Assembly (NCBI RefSeq): GCF_007109405.1
Contig: NZ_VJOY01000011.1
Span: forward strand, 90,252-154,251
Length of the DNA stretch: 64,000 nt
Source: Pseudomonas mangiferae
Lineage (GTDB): Bacteria; Pseudomonadota; Gammaproteobacteria; Pseudomonadales; Pseudomonadaceae
Direction of reading: 5' to 3'
A program made the position numbers and the translations under genes. Shown piece after piece: positions 9,870 through 18,882 of the stretch (the stretch's first letter is position 1; every line of letters starts with the position of its first letter). Under the pieces are notes generated by a model that worked only from the letters and a program-made list of their open reading frames with translations, made no database searches and was not told the origin of the DNA.

Positions 9870-10099
9870 AAAGGTATGCCGCCGCCCTCCTGCTCAGCCT
9901 GACCGCCCTGCCGCTGCTGGCCGCGCCCAAGGACTGCGAGGCGCTCAAGCAGGAAATCGAAGTGAAGATCCAGGCGGCCGGCGTCACCAGCTACACCCTG
10001 GAAATCGTCCCCGCCGCCGAGGTGAAGGACCCCAACATGGTGGTCGGCTCCTGCGCCTACGGCACCCGCAAGATCATCTACCAGCGCAACGACGGCTGA
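9866..10099 (+). CDS. DUF1161 small periplasmic protein (copy 2)
   Basis: A 77-residue exported protein (signal peptide about 1-20, MKRYAAALLLSLTALPLLA) with the same pattern as copy 1: KDCEALKQEIEVKI, SYTLEIV, VVGSCAYGTRKIIYQR. The two Cys residues are conserved. The first ATG overlaps the stop of the peptidase gene, implying translational coupling and perhaps a shared envelope role. Confidence 0.9.
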   Translation: MKRYAAALLLSLTALPLLAAPKDCEALKQEIEVKIQAAGVTSYTLEIVPAAEVKDPNMVVGSCAYGTRKIIYQRNDG

Positions 10100-10120
10100 T
10101 CCCGGCCCTCTCCCGCACCG

Positions 10121-10141
10121 GCGGCCGGCCACCCCGGCCGC
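10121..10141. terminator. GC hairpin between convergent DUF1161 and HAD genes
   Basis: Perfect eight-base arms GCGGCCGG / CCGGCCGC with a five-base loop, lying 21 bases after the DUF1161 stop and just past the end of the opposing HAD gene. There is no T tract. Confidence 0.5.
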
Positions 10142-10148
10142 TCGCGCG

Positions 10149-10793
10149 TCAGGCGAATGCCTGGCGCAGCGCCGCCACGCTGGGGAAGAAATGCTCCGGC
10201 GCTTCCGCCTCCAGCTCCTCCCGGCTGCCATAGCCATAGCCCACCGCCGCCGCGTGCAGGCCGTTGTGGTGGGCGCCGATCAGGTCGTGCTTGCGGTCGC
10301 CGATCATCAGGGTCTGCGCCGGGTCGAGGCGTTCCTCGTCCAGCAGGTGGCGGATCAGGTCGCGCTTGTCGGTGCGGGTGCCGTCCAGTTCGCTGCCGTA
10401 GATCACCTTGAAATGGCGGGCGAAGTCGAAGTGGCGGGCGATTTCCCGGGCGAATACCCAGGGCTTGGAGGTGGCTATGTACAGGGTGCGGCCCTGGCCC
10501 TCCACCCATGCCAGCAACTCGGCGATGCCGTCGTAGACCGCATTCTCGTACAGCCCGGTGACCTTGAAGCGCTCCCGGTAATGCGCCACCGCCTGCCAGG
10601 CGGTGGCCTCGTCGAAGCCATAGGTCTGCATGAATGCCTGCAACAGGGGCGGGCCGATGAAGTGCTCCAGGCGGGCCAGGTCCGGCTCGTCGATCCCCAG
10701 CCGCCCCAGGGCGAACTGGATGGAGCGGGTGATGCCCAGGCGCGGGTCAGTGAGGGTGCCGTCCAGGTCGAAGAGCAGGGTCTGGTAGTGCAT
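10149..10793 (-). CDS. HAD-family hydrolase, phosphoglycolate phosphatase-like
   Basis: A 214-residue HAD phosphatase. Motif I is FDLDGTLTD (nucleophile D9, acid D11), motif II lies in LYIATSKP, motif III is around K in TDKRDLI, and motif IV is MIGDRKHDLIGA. The cap domain at about 18-80 places it in the Gph/PpaX-like group. The start at 10793 (MHYQTLLFDLDG) is preferred to a longer extension without likeness to the family. The true substrate is uncertain; phosphoglycolate or a nucleotide are usual for close relatives. Confidence 0.9.
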   Translation of the reverse strand: MHYQTLLFDLDGTLTDPRLGITRSIQFALGRLGIDEPDLARLEHFIGPPLLQAFMQTYGFDEATAWQAVAHYRERFKVTGLYENAVYDGIAELLAWVEGQGRTLYIATSKPWVFAREIARHFDFARHFKVIYGSELDGTRTDKRDLIRHLLDEERLDPAQTLMIGDRKHDLIGAHHNGLHAAAVGYGYGSREELEAEAPEHFFPSVAALRQAFA

Positions 10794-11250
10794 GGCGAGC
10801 CCCGAGTAGGAAAAAAGGGTCGCCATGGTAGCGGCTTTCGCCCCGGGGTGGAGGCCATAGGGGCCTGAGCCGGGTATGTTCGAAGCCACTATCGATAGGC
10901 ACTTTTATATAAGAACGCCGTTCGGATCGTCGCGGAACTTCGTTACAGGGGAAATAGTCTCGCTGACGCCGGTTTTTATAACGAGCGACTTTCTTATCTA
11001 GTAAGCGCAAGTTGGACGGTGCACGGCAGGGCTTATCACGGAAGTCTTTATCGCCCTGCTATCACGTTTTTCTTCTTATAGAGGTACTTGCCTAAATAAC
11101 CGTTGAAGAACAGTGATGATAAATACCCCTCGAGAACGGTCACGAGAGGAAAACAGACAAGCCGTTTTCTTATTTCCATCGGTCCATTCGGGCCCGGTCT
11201 TCTTCCGTCGTGCTGCTAGGCTGCGGGTTTTGCCTACGCAGGAGGACGCC
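10794..11250. other. long intergenic spacer with AT-rich segment
   Basis: About 450 bases without a supported gene between the divergent HAD and Nudix genes. From about 10885 to 11185 the DNA is unusually AT-rich (CACTTTTATATAAGAACG, CGTTTTTCTTCTTATAGAG). A hairpin with seven-base arms GCAGGGC (11026-11032) and GCCCTGC (11053-11059) sits inside, with near-repeated TATCACG words on its 3' side of each arm. It may hold promoters for both flanking genes, an unannotated small RNA, or old transferred DNA. Confidence 0.55.
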
Positions 11251-11685
11251 ATGCAGGCATTCAACGGTTCCAAGCTCGCCCTGCTGCTGGCGGACCAGGT
11301 GCTGGTCTATCGCCGTGACGACAAGGCGGGCATTCCTTTCCCCGACCACTGGGACCTGCCGGGTGGCGGGCGCGAGGGTGACGAGGACCCGGCCCAGTGC
11401 GCGCTGCGGGAGCTGGAGGAAGAGTTCGCCCTGCGCCTGGCGCCGGAGCGGCTGGTCTGGCAGCAGCGCTACGACGGGGTGCGGCCCCAGGCATTGCCCA
11501 GTTACTTCCTGGTGGGCGATCTCACCGCTGCCGAGGTGCAGGCGATCCGCTTCGGCGACGAGGGCCAGTACTGGACCCTGATGGCCATCGACGATTTCCT
11601 CGACCATCCCGACGCCGTGCCCTACCTGAAGGCCCGCCTGCGGGACTACCTGGCGCAGCGCGGATCCGCCGGGGATCGGGGCTAG
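11251..11685 (+). CDS. Nudix hydrolase
   Basis: A 144-residue Nudix protein. The Nudix box runs from about 39 to 61 (GGGREGDEDP, then RELEEEFAL), matching G-x5-E-x7-RE-U-x-EE-x-G-U except that the final Gly is Ala. The family hydrolyses nucleoside diphosphates linked to another moiety, with Mg2+ bound by the RE-EE acids. The substrate cannot be told. AGGAGG precedes the ATG. It ends with a four-base overlap with the convergent gamma-CA gene. Confidence 0.92.
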   Translation: MQAFNGSKLALLLADQVLVYRRDDKAGIPFPDHWDLPGGGREGDEDPAQCALRELEEEFALRLAPERLVWQQRYDGVRPQALPSYFLVGDLTAAEVQAIRFGDEGQYWTLMAIDDFLDHPDAVPYLKARLRDYLAQRGSAGDRG

Positions 11686-12224
11686 CGGTCGTACCCCTCG
11701 GCCAGGTGCAGGTCCTTGAGCTTCACGTAGTTGCCGGCGGTGTAGGCGAAGAAGGCGCGTTCCTTGTCGGTCAGCGGGCGGGCCTGGCGGACCGGGCTGC
11801 CGACGTAGAGGTAGCCGCTTTCCAGGCGCTTGCCGGGCGGCACCAGGCTGCCGGCGCCGATGATCACCTCATCCTCCACCACCGCGCCGTCCATGACGAT
11901 GCTGCCCATGCCCACCAGGATGCGGTTGCCCAGGGTGCAGCCGTGCAGGGTGACCTTGTGGCCCACGGTGACCTCGTCGCCGAGGGTCAGGGGGAAACCG
12001 TCGGAGTTGAACGGGCCGGCGTGGGTGATGTGCAGGACGCTGCCGTCCTGGATGCTGGTGCGCGCGCCGATGCGGATGCGCTGCATGTCGCCACGGATCA
12101 CCGTCAGCGGCCAGACCGAGCTGTCGTCGCCCAGGGCGACGTCGCCGATGACCACGGCGCTGGCGTCGACGAACACCCGTTCGCCGAGGGCGGGGGCGAG
12201 GCCCCGGTAAGTTCGAATCGTCAC
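11682..12224 (-). CDS. gamma-carbonic-anhydrase family protein (left-handed beta helix)
   Basis: A 180-residue hexapeptide-repeat protein of the gamma-CA/YrdA/PaaY type. Features are ASAVVIGDVALGDDSSVWP, VIRGDMQRIRIGARTSIQDGSVLH, and the three metal-ligand histidines in LHITHAGP and VGHKVTLHGC. Family members bind zinc as trimers; many have little carbonic anhydrase activity. A GTG at 12224 is chosen because GAGAGG lies eight bases upstream; a GTG three codons further upstream would be too close to that site. Confidence 0.92.
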   Translation of the reverse strand: MTIRTYRGLAPALGERVFVDASAVVIGDVALGDDSSVWPLTVIRGDMQRIRIGARTSIQDGSVLHITHAGPFNSDGFPLTLGDEVTVGHKVTLHGCTLGNRILVGMGSIVMDGAVVEDEVIIGAGSLVPPGKRLESGYLYVGSPVRQARPLTDKERAFFAYTAGNYVKLKDLHLAEGYDR

Positions 12225-12347
12225 GATAGCCACCTCTCGAGCTGCGGGAGCGGTCGATTCTAAATTAAGATGCGCCTCCCGCACGGTGTGAAAACCTCTT
12301 CGGGTTGTGGTCACACCCCTCATGTTCCGTTTTTCCAGGTGACTGCC

Positions 12348-14396
12348 GTGACTGCCAGCAACCCCCTCCTGCAAGACTTCGACCTGCCGCCCTACGACGC
12401 CATCCGCCCGGAGCACGTGGAGCCGGCCATCCGCCACATCCTCGCTGACAGCCGCGCGGCCCTCGCCCCGCTGCTGGACAGCCAGCGTGATACGCCCAGC
12501 TGGGACGGCCTGGTGCTGGCCCTGGACGAGATGGGCGCGCGCCTGGGCCGCGCCTGGAGCCCGGTGAGCCACCTCAATGCCGTGTGCAACGGCCCGGAAC
12601 TGCGCGCCGCCTACGAGGCCTGCCTGCCGCTGCTGTCGGAATACTGGACCGAGCTGGGGCAGAACCGCGCGCTGTTTCAGGCCTACGAGGCGCTGGCGAA
12701 GAGCCAGGCGGCGGCCGGCTTCGACGTGGCCCAGACCACCATCCTGGAACACGCCCTGCGGGACTTCCGGCTGTCCGGCATCGACCTGCCGGAGGCCGAG
12801 CAGAAACGCTACGGCGACATCCAGATGAAGCTCTCCGAGCTGACCAGCACCTTCTCCAACCAGCTGCTGGACGCCACCCAGGCCTGGACCAAGCAGGTCG
12901 CCGACGAGGCGAGCCTGGCCGGGCTCACCGACTCGGCCAAGGCGCAGATGAAGCAGGCCGCCGAGGCCAAGGGCCTGGGCGGTTGGCTGATCACTCTGGA
13001 ATTCCCCAGCTACTACGCGGTGATGACCTACGCCGACGACCGCGCCCTGCGCGAAGAGGTGTACGCCGCCTACTGCACCCGGGCCTCCGACCAGGGCCCC
13101 ACCGCTGGCCGCTTCGACAACGGCCCGTTGATGGCGCAGATCCTCGACCTGCGCCAGGAACTGGCCGAGCTGCTGGGCTTTGCCAACTTCGCCGAGCTGA
13201 GCCTGGCCACCAAGATGGCCGACTCCAGCGAGCAGGTGCTGAACTTCCTCCGGGACCTGGCCCAGCGCAGCAAGCCGTTCGCCCAACAGGACCTGGCGGA
13301 GCTCAAGGCCTTCGCCGCCGAGCGCGGCTGCCCGGACCTGCAGAGTTGGGACGTGGGCTACTACAGCGAGAAGCTGCGGGAGCAGCGCTACAGCATTTCC
13401 CAGGAAGCCCTGCGCGCCTATTTCCCCATCGACAAGGTGCTCGGCGGGCTGTTCGCCATCGTGCAGAAGCTCTACGGCATCGAGATCGCCGAACTGCACG
13501 ACTTCCCGCGCTGGCACCCGGACGTGCGGCTGTTCGAGATCCGCGAACAGGGCCAGCACGTCGGGCGCTTCTTCTTCGATCTCTACGCCCGCGCCAACAA
13601 GCGCGGCGGCGCGTGGATGGACGGCGCCCGGGACAAGCGCCGCACCGCCAGCGGCGAACTGGTGAGCCCGGTAGCCAACCTGGTGTGCAACTTCACCCCG
13701 CCGGTGGGCGACCAGCCGGCGCTGCTCACCCATGACGAGGTCACCACCCTGTTCCACGAGTTCGGCCATGGCCTGCACCACCTGCTGACCCGGGTCGAGC
13801 ACGCCGGAGCCTCGGGCATCAACGGCGTCGCCTGGGACGCGGTGGAGCTGCCCAGCCAGTTCATGGAGAACTGGTGCTGGGAGCCGGAGGGCCTGGCGCT
13901 GATCTCCGGCCACTACCAGACCGGCGAGCCGCTGCCCCAGGATCTGCTGGACAAGATGCTGGCGGCGAAGAACTTCCAGTCCGGCCTGATGATGCTGCGC
14001 CAGCTGGAATTCTCCCTGTTCGACTTCGAGCTGCACGCCACCCACGGCGACGGCCGCAGCGTGCTGGACGTGCTGGGGGCGATCCGCGACGAGGTGTCGG
14101 TGATGCCGCCGCCGACCTACAACCGCTTCCCCAACAGCTTCGCCCACATCTTCGCCGGCGGGTACGCGGCGGGCTACTACAGCTACAAGTGGGCCGAGGT
14201 GCTGTCCGCCGACGCCTTCTCGCGGTTCGAGGAAGAGGGCGTGCTCAACCCGCAGACCGGCCGCGCCTTCCGCGACGCGATCCTGGCCCGCGGCGGTTCC
14301 CAGGCGCCGACGGTGCTGTTCGCCGATTTCCGCGGCCGCGAGCCGCGCATCGACGCGCTGCTGCGCCACCTCGGGCTGAGCGCGGAGGCGGCATGA
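12348..14396 (+). CDS. prlC: oligopeptidase A
   Basis: A 682-residue M3 family zinc metallopeptidase that degrades short peptides, including cleaved signal peptides, in the cytoplasm. The zinc motif HEFGH is at 470-474, followed by GLHHLLTRVEHAGASGINGVAWDAVELPSQ with the third ligand E downstream. Length equals the family norm of about 680. GTG 12348 is taken because AGGTGA lies five bases upstream and it gives M-T-A-S-NPLLQ as in relatives; another GTG three codons earlier overlaps that site. The stop overlaps the start of the next gene. Confidence 0.97.
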   Translation: MTASNPLLQDFDLPPYDAIRPEHVEPAIRHILADSRAALAPLLDSQRDTPSWDGLVLALDEMGARLGRAWSPVSHLNAVCNGPELRAAYEACLPLLSEYWTELGQNRALFQAYEALAKSQAAAGFDVAQTTILEHALRDFRLSGIDLPEAEQKRYGDIQMKLSELTSTFSNQLLDATQAWTKQVADEASLAGLTDSAKAQMKQAAEAKGLGGWLITLEFPSYYAVMTYADDRALREEVYAAYCTRASDQGPTAGRFDNGPLMAQILDLRQELAELLGFANFAELSLATKMADSSEQVLNFLRDLAQRSKPFAQQDLAELKAFAAERGCPDLQSWDVGYYSEKLREQRYSISQEALRAYFPIDKVLGGLFAIVQKLYGIEIAELHDFPRWHPDVRLFEIREQGQHVGRFFFDLYARANKRGGAWMDGARDKRRTASGELVSPVANLVCNFTPPVGDQPALLTHDEVTTLFHEFGHGLHHLLTRVEHAGASGINGVAWDAVELPSQFMENWCWEPEGLALISGHYQTGEPLPQDLLDKMLAAKNFQSGLMMLRQLEFSLFDFELHATHGDGRSVLDVLGAIRDEVSVMPPPTYNRFPNSFAHIFAGGYAAGYYSYKWAEVLSADAFSRFEEEGVLNPQTGRAFRDAILARGGSQAPTVLFADFRGREPRIDALLRHLGLSAEAA

Positions 14397-14668
14397 GCGA
14401 CGCCCCGCTGACCCCGCCCAAGCGCTTCATCGCCGGCGCCGTGTGCCCGGCGTGCAGCGCCATGGACACCATCCGCATGTGGAACGTGGACGGCGTGCCG
14501 CACCGCGAGTGCGTGACCTGCGGCTACGCCGACACCCTCAATGCCCAGGGCCAGTCGGTACCCCGGGAACTGCCCACCCGGGTCAACGCCGCGGCCCCCA
14601 AGGCACCGGCCGACCCCAAGGTGCAGCCGGTGCAGTTCTTTCCCAACCCCAAGCTGAAGAAGGACTGA
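14393..14668 (+). CDS. YheV-family zinc-ribbon protein
   Basis: A 91-residue protein with a four-cysteine ribbon: C18 and C21 (CPAC) and C40 and C43 (CVTC), in the arrangement of the YheV family of putative metal-binding proteins. The start overlaps the prlC stop (ATGA), and prlC-yheV pairing is common in pseudomonads. The C-terminal half is Pro/Ala-rich and ends with the family's VQFFPNPKLKK tail. Function is unknown. Confidence 0.9.
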   Translation: MSDAPLTPPKRFIAGAVCPACSAMDTIRMWNVDGVPHRECVTCGYADTLNAQGQSVPRELPTRVNAAAPKAPADPKVQPVQFFPNPKLKKD

Positions 14669-14684
14669 CCGGGCCTCGCCCGGT
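14668..14684 (+). terminator. hairpin after the prlC operon
   Basis: Arms ACCGGGC / GCCCGGT with a CTC loop begin at the stop codon of the YheV-type gene and are followed by TTCT. A second perfect hairpin (GGCCCGTC / GACGGGCC, 14695-14714) follows directly. Together they probably end the operon. Confidence 0.6.
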
Positions 14685-14999
14685 TCTCGCGTCGGGCCCG
14701 TCGGATGACGGGCCTGTACCGTCCTTTCGATGCGGTCGCCCACGCCTGGCAGGGCGCACCGTTCTCCCGAGCGACCGAAAAACGCCGCGGAGCCTGCCCG
14801 TTGTGTGCCCGCCGGCCGCGCTGGCCGGCGATTTCCCGCCCCGCCAGGGAAGTTGAACCTCCCGCTTTTGTAACCAGTCTTTACCAAGGCTGCCGCGCGT
14901 GGCGGATTGCCGCGGCGCTTGGCAATAGATAGCTCCCTAATAAACGCCGGGACGGTTCACGTCCCGCATCGACCGTGTTCGCCAGATAAGGTAGTGCCC
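14685..14999. other. intergenic region upstream of the gluconate dehydrogenase operon
   Basis: Apart from the hairpin at 14695-14714, no gene is seen. The last 130 bases are less GC-rich and likely contain the operon promoter (CTTTTGTAACCAGTCTTTACC at about 14863-14883, GCAATAGATAGCTCCCTAATAA at about 14922). A small dyad, GGGACGGTTCACGTCCC, lies at about 14950-14966. Confidence 0.45.
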
Positions 15000-15752
15000 A
15001 TGTCAGCCGACGACATCCTCGACTCGCGGCGCAGTTTCCTGCGCAAATCCCTCACCCTGATTCCGGTGGTCACCGTCGCCGGCAGCGGGATCGGCCTGGG
15101 CGCCGCGGTGGTGGCGGACCCGGCGCCGGCCCAGGCCAAGGCACGGGACGAGGCGGCCCCGGCGGGCAGCGGCACGGCCTACCAGCCGGTGTTCTTCACC
15201 GCCGAGGAATGGGCCTTCGTCAACGCGGCGGTGGCGCGGCTGATCCCGGCCGACGCCACCGGCCCTGGCGCCCTGGAGGCCGGGGTGCCGGAATACATCG
15301 ACCGGCAGCTCACCACGCCCTATGCCACCGGCGCCACCTGGTACATGCAGGGGCCCTTCGTCGCCGACGCCGCGCCTGAGTTCGGCTACCAGCTGCGCCT
15401 GGTGCCGCGGGACATCTACCGCCTGGGCATCGCCGCCGCCGACGACTGGTGCGGGCGCCAGTACGGCAAGCGCTTCGCCGAGCTGGACGCCGCCACCCAG
15501 GACCAGGCCCTAGGGCTGCTGGAAGCGGGCAAGGCCACGTTCGACGCGGTGCCGGCCAAGGTGTTCTTCTCCTACCTGCTGACCAACACCAAGGAAGGCT
15601 TCTTCTGCGACCCGATCCACGGCGGCAACAAGGGCCTGGTGGGCTGGAAGCTGGTGAACTTCCCCGGCGCCCGCGCCGATTTCATGGACTGGGTGGAGCG
15701 GGGCGAGCGCTACCCCATCCCGCCGGTGTCGATCCGCGGCGAGAGGGCCTGA
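15000..15752 (+). CDS. gluconate 2-dehydrogenase-type gamma (small) subunit
   Basis: A 250-residue protein of the gluconate 2-dehydrogenase subunit 3 family. A twin-arginine signal is clear (SRRSFLRKSLTLIPVVTVAG, about 9-28) with cleavage near AQA. The mature part has FFTAEEWAFVNAAVARLIPAD and the C-terminal FFSYLLTNTKEGFFCDPIHGGN(K)GL motif of the family. The small subunit carries the folded flavoprotein partner through the Tat system. It is the first of three genes. Confidence 0.93.
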   Translation: MSADDILDSRRSFLRKSLTLIPVVTVAGSGIGLGAAVVADPAPAQAKARDEAAPAGSGTAYQPVFFTAEEWAFVNAAVARLIPADATGPGALEAGVPEYIDRQLTTPYATGATWYMQGPFVADAAPEFGYQLRLVPRDIYRLGIAAADDWCGRQYGKRFAELDAATQDQALGLLEAGKATFDAVPAKVFFSYLLTNTKEGFFCDPIHGGNKGLVGWKLVNFPGARADFMDWVERGERYPIPPVSIRGERA

Positions 15753-15754
15753 GC

Positions 15755-17539
15755 ATGGCGAACGCGATGAAGAAGGCCGACGTGGTGATCGTCGGCTTCG
15801 GCTGGACCGGGGCGATCATGGCCAAGGAACTCACCGAGGCCGGCCTGCAGGTGGTGGCCCTGGAGCGCGGGCCGATGCGCGACACCTACCCGGACGGCTC
15901 CTACCCCCAGGTGATCGACGAGCTCACCTACAGCATCCGCAAGAAACTCTTCCAGGACCTGTCCCGGGAAACCGTGACCATCCGCCATGGCCTCGACGAC
16001 GTGGCGCTGCCGAACCGCCAGCTGGGTGCCTTCCTCCCCGGCGACGGGGTCGGCGGCGCCGGCCTGCACTGGTCCGGGGTGCACTTCCGGGTCGACCCGG
16101 TGGAATTGCGCCTGCGCAGCCACTACGAGGAACGCTACGGCAAGGGCTTCATCCCCGACGGCATGACCATCCAGGACTTCGGGGTCAGCTACGAGGAACT
16201 GGAGCCCTACTTCGACTTCGCCGAGAAGGTCTTCGGCACCTCCGGCCAGGCCTGGACGGTGAAGGGCGAGACCGTGGGCCAGGGCAGCGGCGGCAACCCC
16301 TTCGCGCCGGACCGCTCCGACCATTTCCCGCTGCCCTCGCAGAAAAACACCTACTCCGCGCAGCTGTTCCAGCAGGCGGCGGCGGCGGTGGGCTACCACC
16401 CCTACAACCTGCCCTCGGCCAACACTTCCGGGCCCTACACCAACCCCTACGGCGTGCAGATGGGCCCGTGCAACTTCTGCGGGTTCTGCAGCGGTTACGT
16501 CTGCTACATGTACTCCAAGGCCTCGCCCAACCTGAACATCCTGCCGGCCCTGCGCCAGGCGCCGAACTTCGAGCTGCGGCCCAATTCCCACGTGCTGCGG
16601 GTCAACCTGGACAGCAGCGGCAGCCGCGCCACCGGGGTGACCTACGTGGACGCCCAGGGCCGCGAGGTGGAGCAGCCGGCGGACATCGTCATCCTCGGCG
16701 CCTTCCAGTTCCACAACGTGCGCCTGATGCTGCTCTCCGGCATCGGCAAGCCCTACGACCCGAAGACCGGGGACGGGGTGGTGGGGCGCAACTTCGCCTA
16801 CCAGAACATGGCCACCATCAAGGCTTACTTCGACCAGGACGTGCACACCAACCCGTTCATCGGCGCCGGCGGCAACGGCGTGGCGGTGGACGACTTCAAC
16901 GCCGACAACTTCGACCATGGCCCCCATGGCTTCGTCGGCGGTTCGCCGTTCTGGGTCAACCAGGCCGGCACCCGGCCCATCGGCGGCATCTCCAACCCGC
17001 CGGGCACCCCGGCCTGGGGCAGCGCCTGGAAGCGCGCCACCGCCGAGAACTACACCCATCACCTGTCCATGGATGCCCACGGCGCCCACCAGTCGTACCG
17101 CGACAACTACCTGGACCTGGACCCCACCTACAAGGACGCCTACGGCCAGCCGTTGCTGCGCATGACCTTCGACTGGAAGGACAACGACATCCGCATGAAC
17201 CAGTTCATGGTCGGGAAGGTGCGCCGCATCGCCGAGGCCATGAACCCCAAGGCCCTGGCGATCCTCGGCAAGCAGCCCGGCGACCGCTTCAACACCCAGA
17301 GCTACCAGACCACCCACCTCAACGGCGGGGCGATCATGGGCAGCGACCCGAAGACCAGCGCGGTGAACCGCTATCTGCAGAGCTGGGACGTGCACAACGT
17401 GTTCGTCCCCGGCGCCTCGGCGTTCCCCCAGGGGCTGGGCTACAACCCCACCGGCCTGGTGGCGGCGCTGACCTACTGGGCCGCCCGGGCGATCCGCGAG
17501 CAGTACCTGAAGAACCCCGGCCCGCTGGTGCAGGCATGA
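15755..17539 (+). CDS. GMC-family flavoprotein subunit of gluconate-type dehydrogenase
   Basis: A 594-residue GMC oxidoreductase. The FAD dinucleotide motif is VIVGFGWTGAIMAKELTEAG (about 11-30). The PGDGVGGAGLHWSGVHFR segment and the C-terminal NPTGLVAALTYWAA part with an upstream catalytic His are those of the gluconate/sorbitol/2-ketogluconate dehydrogenase group. It has no signal peptide and probably rides out with the Tat subunit. The expected reaction is D-gluconate to 2-keto-D-gluconate in the periplasm. Sugar specificity cannot be settled by sequence alone; start two bases after the previous stop. Confidence 0.93.
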   Translation: MANAMKKADVVIVGFGWTGAIMAKELTEAGLQVVALERGPMRDTYPDGSYPQVIDELTYSIRKKLFQDLSRETVTIRHGLDDVALPNRQLGAFLPGDGVGGAGLHWSGVHFRVDPVELRLRSHYEERYGKGFIPDGMTIQDFGVSYEELEPYFDFAEKVFGTSGQAWTVKGETVGQGSGGNPFAPDRSDHFPLPSQKNTYSAQLFQQAAAAVGYHPYNLPSANTSGPYTNPYGVQMGPCNFCGFCSGYVCYMYSKASPNLNILPALRQAPNFELRPNSHVLRVNLDSSGSRATGVTYVDAQGREVEQPADIVILGAFQFHNVRLMLLSGIGKPYDPKTGDGVVGRNFAYQNMATIKAYFDQDVHTNPFIGAGGNGVAVDDFNADNFDHGPHGFVGGSPFWVNQAGTRPIGGISNPPGTPAWGSAWKRATAENYTHHLSMDAHGAHQSYRDNYLDLDPTYKDAYGQPLLRMTFDWKDNDIRMNQFMVGKVRRIAEAMNPKALAILGKQPGDRFNTQSYQTTHLNGGAIMGSDPKTSAVNRYLQSWDVHNVFVPGASAFPQGLGYNPTGLVAALTYWAARAIREQYLKNPGPLVQA

Positions 17540-17550
17540 GGAGGCTGGCC

Positions 17551-18882
17551 ATGAACCCGTTCACCGCAACCGCCCTCGCCCTGACCCTCGCCGGCCCGGC
17601 CCTCGCCGCGCAGCCTCCCGCGCCTGACGAGGGCGCCGATCCGGCGCTGATCGTCCGCGGCGACTACCTGGCCCGTGCCGGCGACTGCGTCGCCTGCCAC
17701 ACCGCCAAGGGCGGCAAGCCGTTCGCCGGCGGGCTGCCCATGGAGACGCCCATCGGCACCCTGTATTCCACCAACATCACCCCGGACAAGACCGGCATCG
17801 GCGAGTACCGCTTCGAGGACTTCGACAAGGCGGTGCGCCACGGCATCGCCAAGGGCGGCGGCACCCTCTACCCGGCGATGCCGTACCCGTCCTACGCGCG
17901 CGTCAGCGACGAGGACATGCGCGCGCTGTACGCCTACTTCATGCATGGTGTGGAGCCGGTGGCCCAGGAAAACCGCGACAGCGACATCCCCTGGCCGCTG
18001 TCCATGCGCTGGCCCCTGGCGTTCTGGCGCTGGACCTTCGCGCCGAAGGTGGAAGCCTTCGTCCCCGCCCCCGGCCAGGACCCGGTGGTGGCCCGCGGTG
18101 CCTACCTGGTGGAAGGCCTCGGCCACTGCGGCGCATGCCATACCCCGCGCGCCTTCACCATGCAGGAGAAATCCCTCGATGCCGGCGACGGCGACGCCTT
18201 CCTCTCCGGCAGCGCGCCCCTGGAGGGCTGGATCGCCAAGAACCTGCGGGGCGATCACACCGACGGCCTCGGCAGCTGGAGCGAGGCGCAGCTGGTGGCC
18301 TTCCTCAAGACCGGTCGCAGCGAGCGCAGCGCGGTGTTCGGTGGGATGTCCGACGTGGTGGTGCACAGCATGCAGTACCTGCGCGACGACGACCTGCTGG
18401 CCATCGCCCGCTACCTCAAGTCGCTGCCCGCCCGGAACCCCCAGGACACGCCCCACGCCTACGACCGCCAGGTGGCCGACGCCCTCTGGAAGGGCGACGA
18501 CAGCCGTCCCGGCGCGGCCCTCTACCTGGACAACTGCGCCGCCTGCCACCGCACCGACGGCCAGGGCTACGCCCGGGTATTCCCGGCCCTGGCCGGCAAC
18601 CCGGTGGTGCAGACCGAGGACCCCAGTTCGCTGATCAGCCTGGTGCTCAAGGGCGGTACCCTGCCGGCCACCCACCAGGCGCCGTCCACCTTCACCATGC
18701 CGGCATTCGGCTGGCGCCTGAGCGACCAGCAGGTGGCCGAGGTGGTCAGCTTCATCCGCGGCAGCTGGGGCAACCGCGGCGCGGCGGTGAGCGCGCGAGA
18801 CGTGGAGCGCCTGCGGGACGACGACTCCGCCCACACCTCCGGGGACGACATCGGCCAGGTGACCGACCACAGCGGCGGCTAG
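17551..18882 (+). CDS. tri-heme cytochrome c subunit of gluconate-type dehydrogenase
   Basis: A 443-residue exported cytochrome with three CxxCH sites: CVACH 46-50, CGACH 193-197 and CAACH 329-333. A signal peptide covers about 1-19. This is the membrane-associated subunit that passes electrons from the flavoprotein to ubiquinone. GAGGAGG sits correctly for the ATG at 17551; an ATG five codons upstream would place that site inside the gene. No clear C-terminal membrane span is seen; an amphipathic anchor is possible. Confidence 0.94.
   Translation: MNPFTATALALTLAGPALAAQPPAPDEGADPALIVRGDYLARAGDCVACHTAKGGKPFAGGLPMETPIGTLYSTNITPDKTGIGEYRFEDFDKAVRHGIAKGGGTLYPAMPYPSYARVSDEDMRALYAYFMHGVEPVAQENRDSDIPWPLSMRWPLAFWRWTFAPKVEAFVPAPGQDPVVARGAYLVEGLGHCGACHTPRAFTMQEKSLDAGDGDAFLSGSAPLEGWIAKNLRGDHTDGLGSWSEAQLVAFLKTGRSERSAVFGGMSDVVVHSMQYLRDDDLLAIARYLKSLPARNPQDTPHAYDRQVADALWKGDDSRPGAALYLDNCAACHRTDGQGYARVFPALAGNPVVQTEDPSSLISLVLKGGTLPATHQAPSTFTMPAFGWRLSDQQVAEVVSFIRGSWGNRGAAVSARDVERLRDDDSAHTSGDDIGQVTDHSGG

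Noticed and set aside
11682..14369. 895-codon minus frame running from the gamma-CA gene across prlC
   Set aside because: Only its last 180 codons are the gamma-CA protein; the rest is antisense of prlC with no ribosome site or family likeness.
15710..17395. 561-codon minus frame opposite the GMC flavoprotein gene
   Set aside because: Val/Gly/His-rich shadow of a gene with clear FAD motif.
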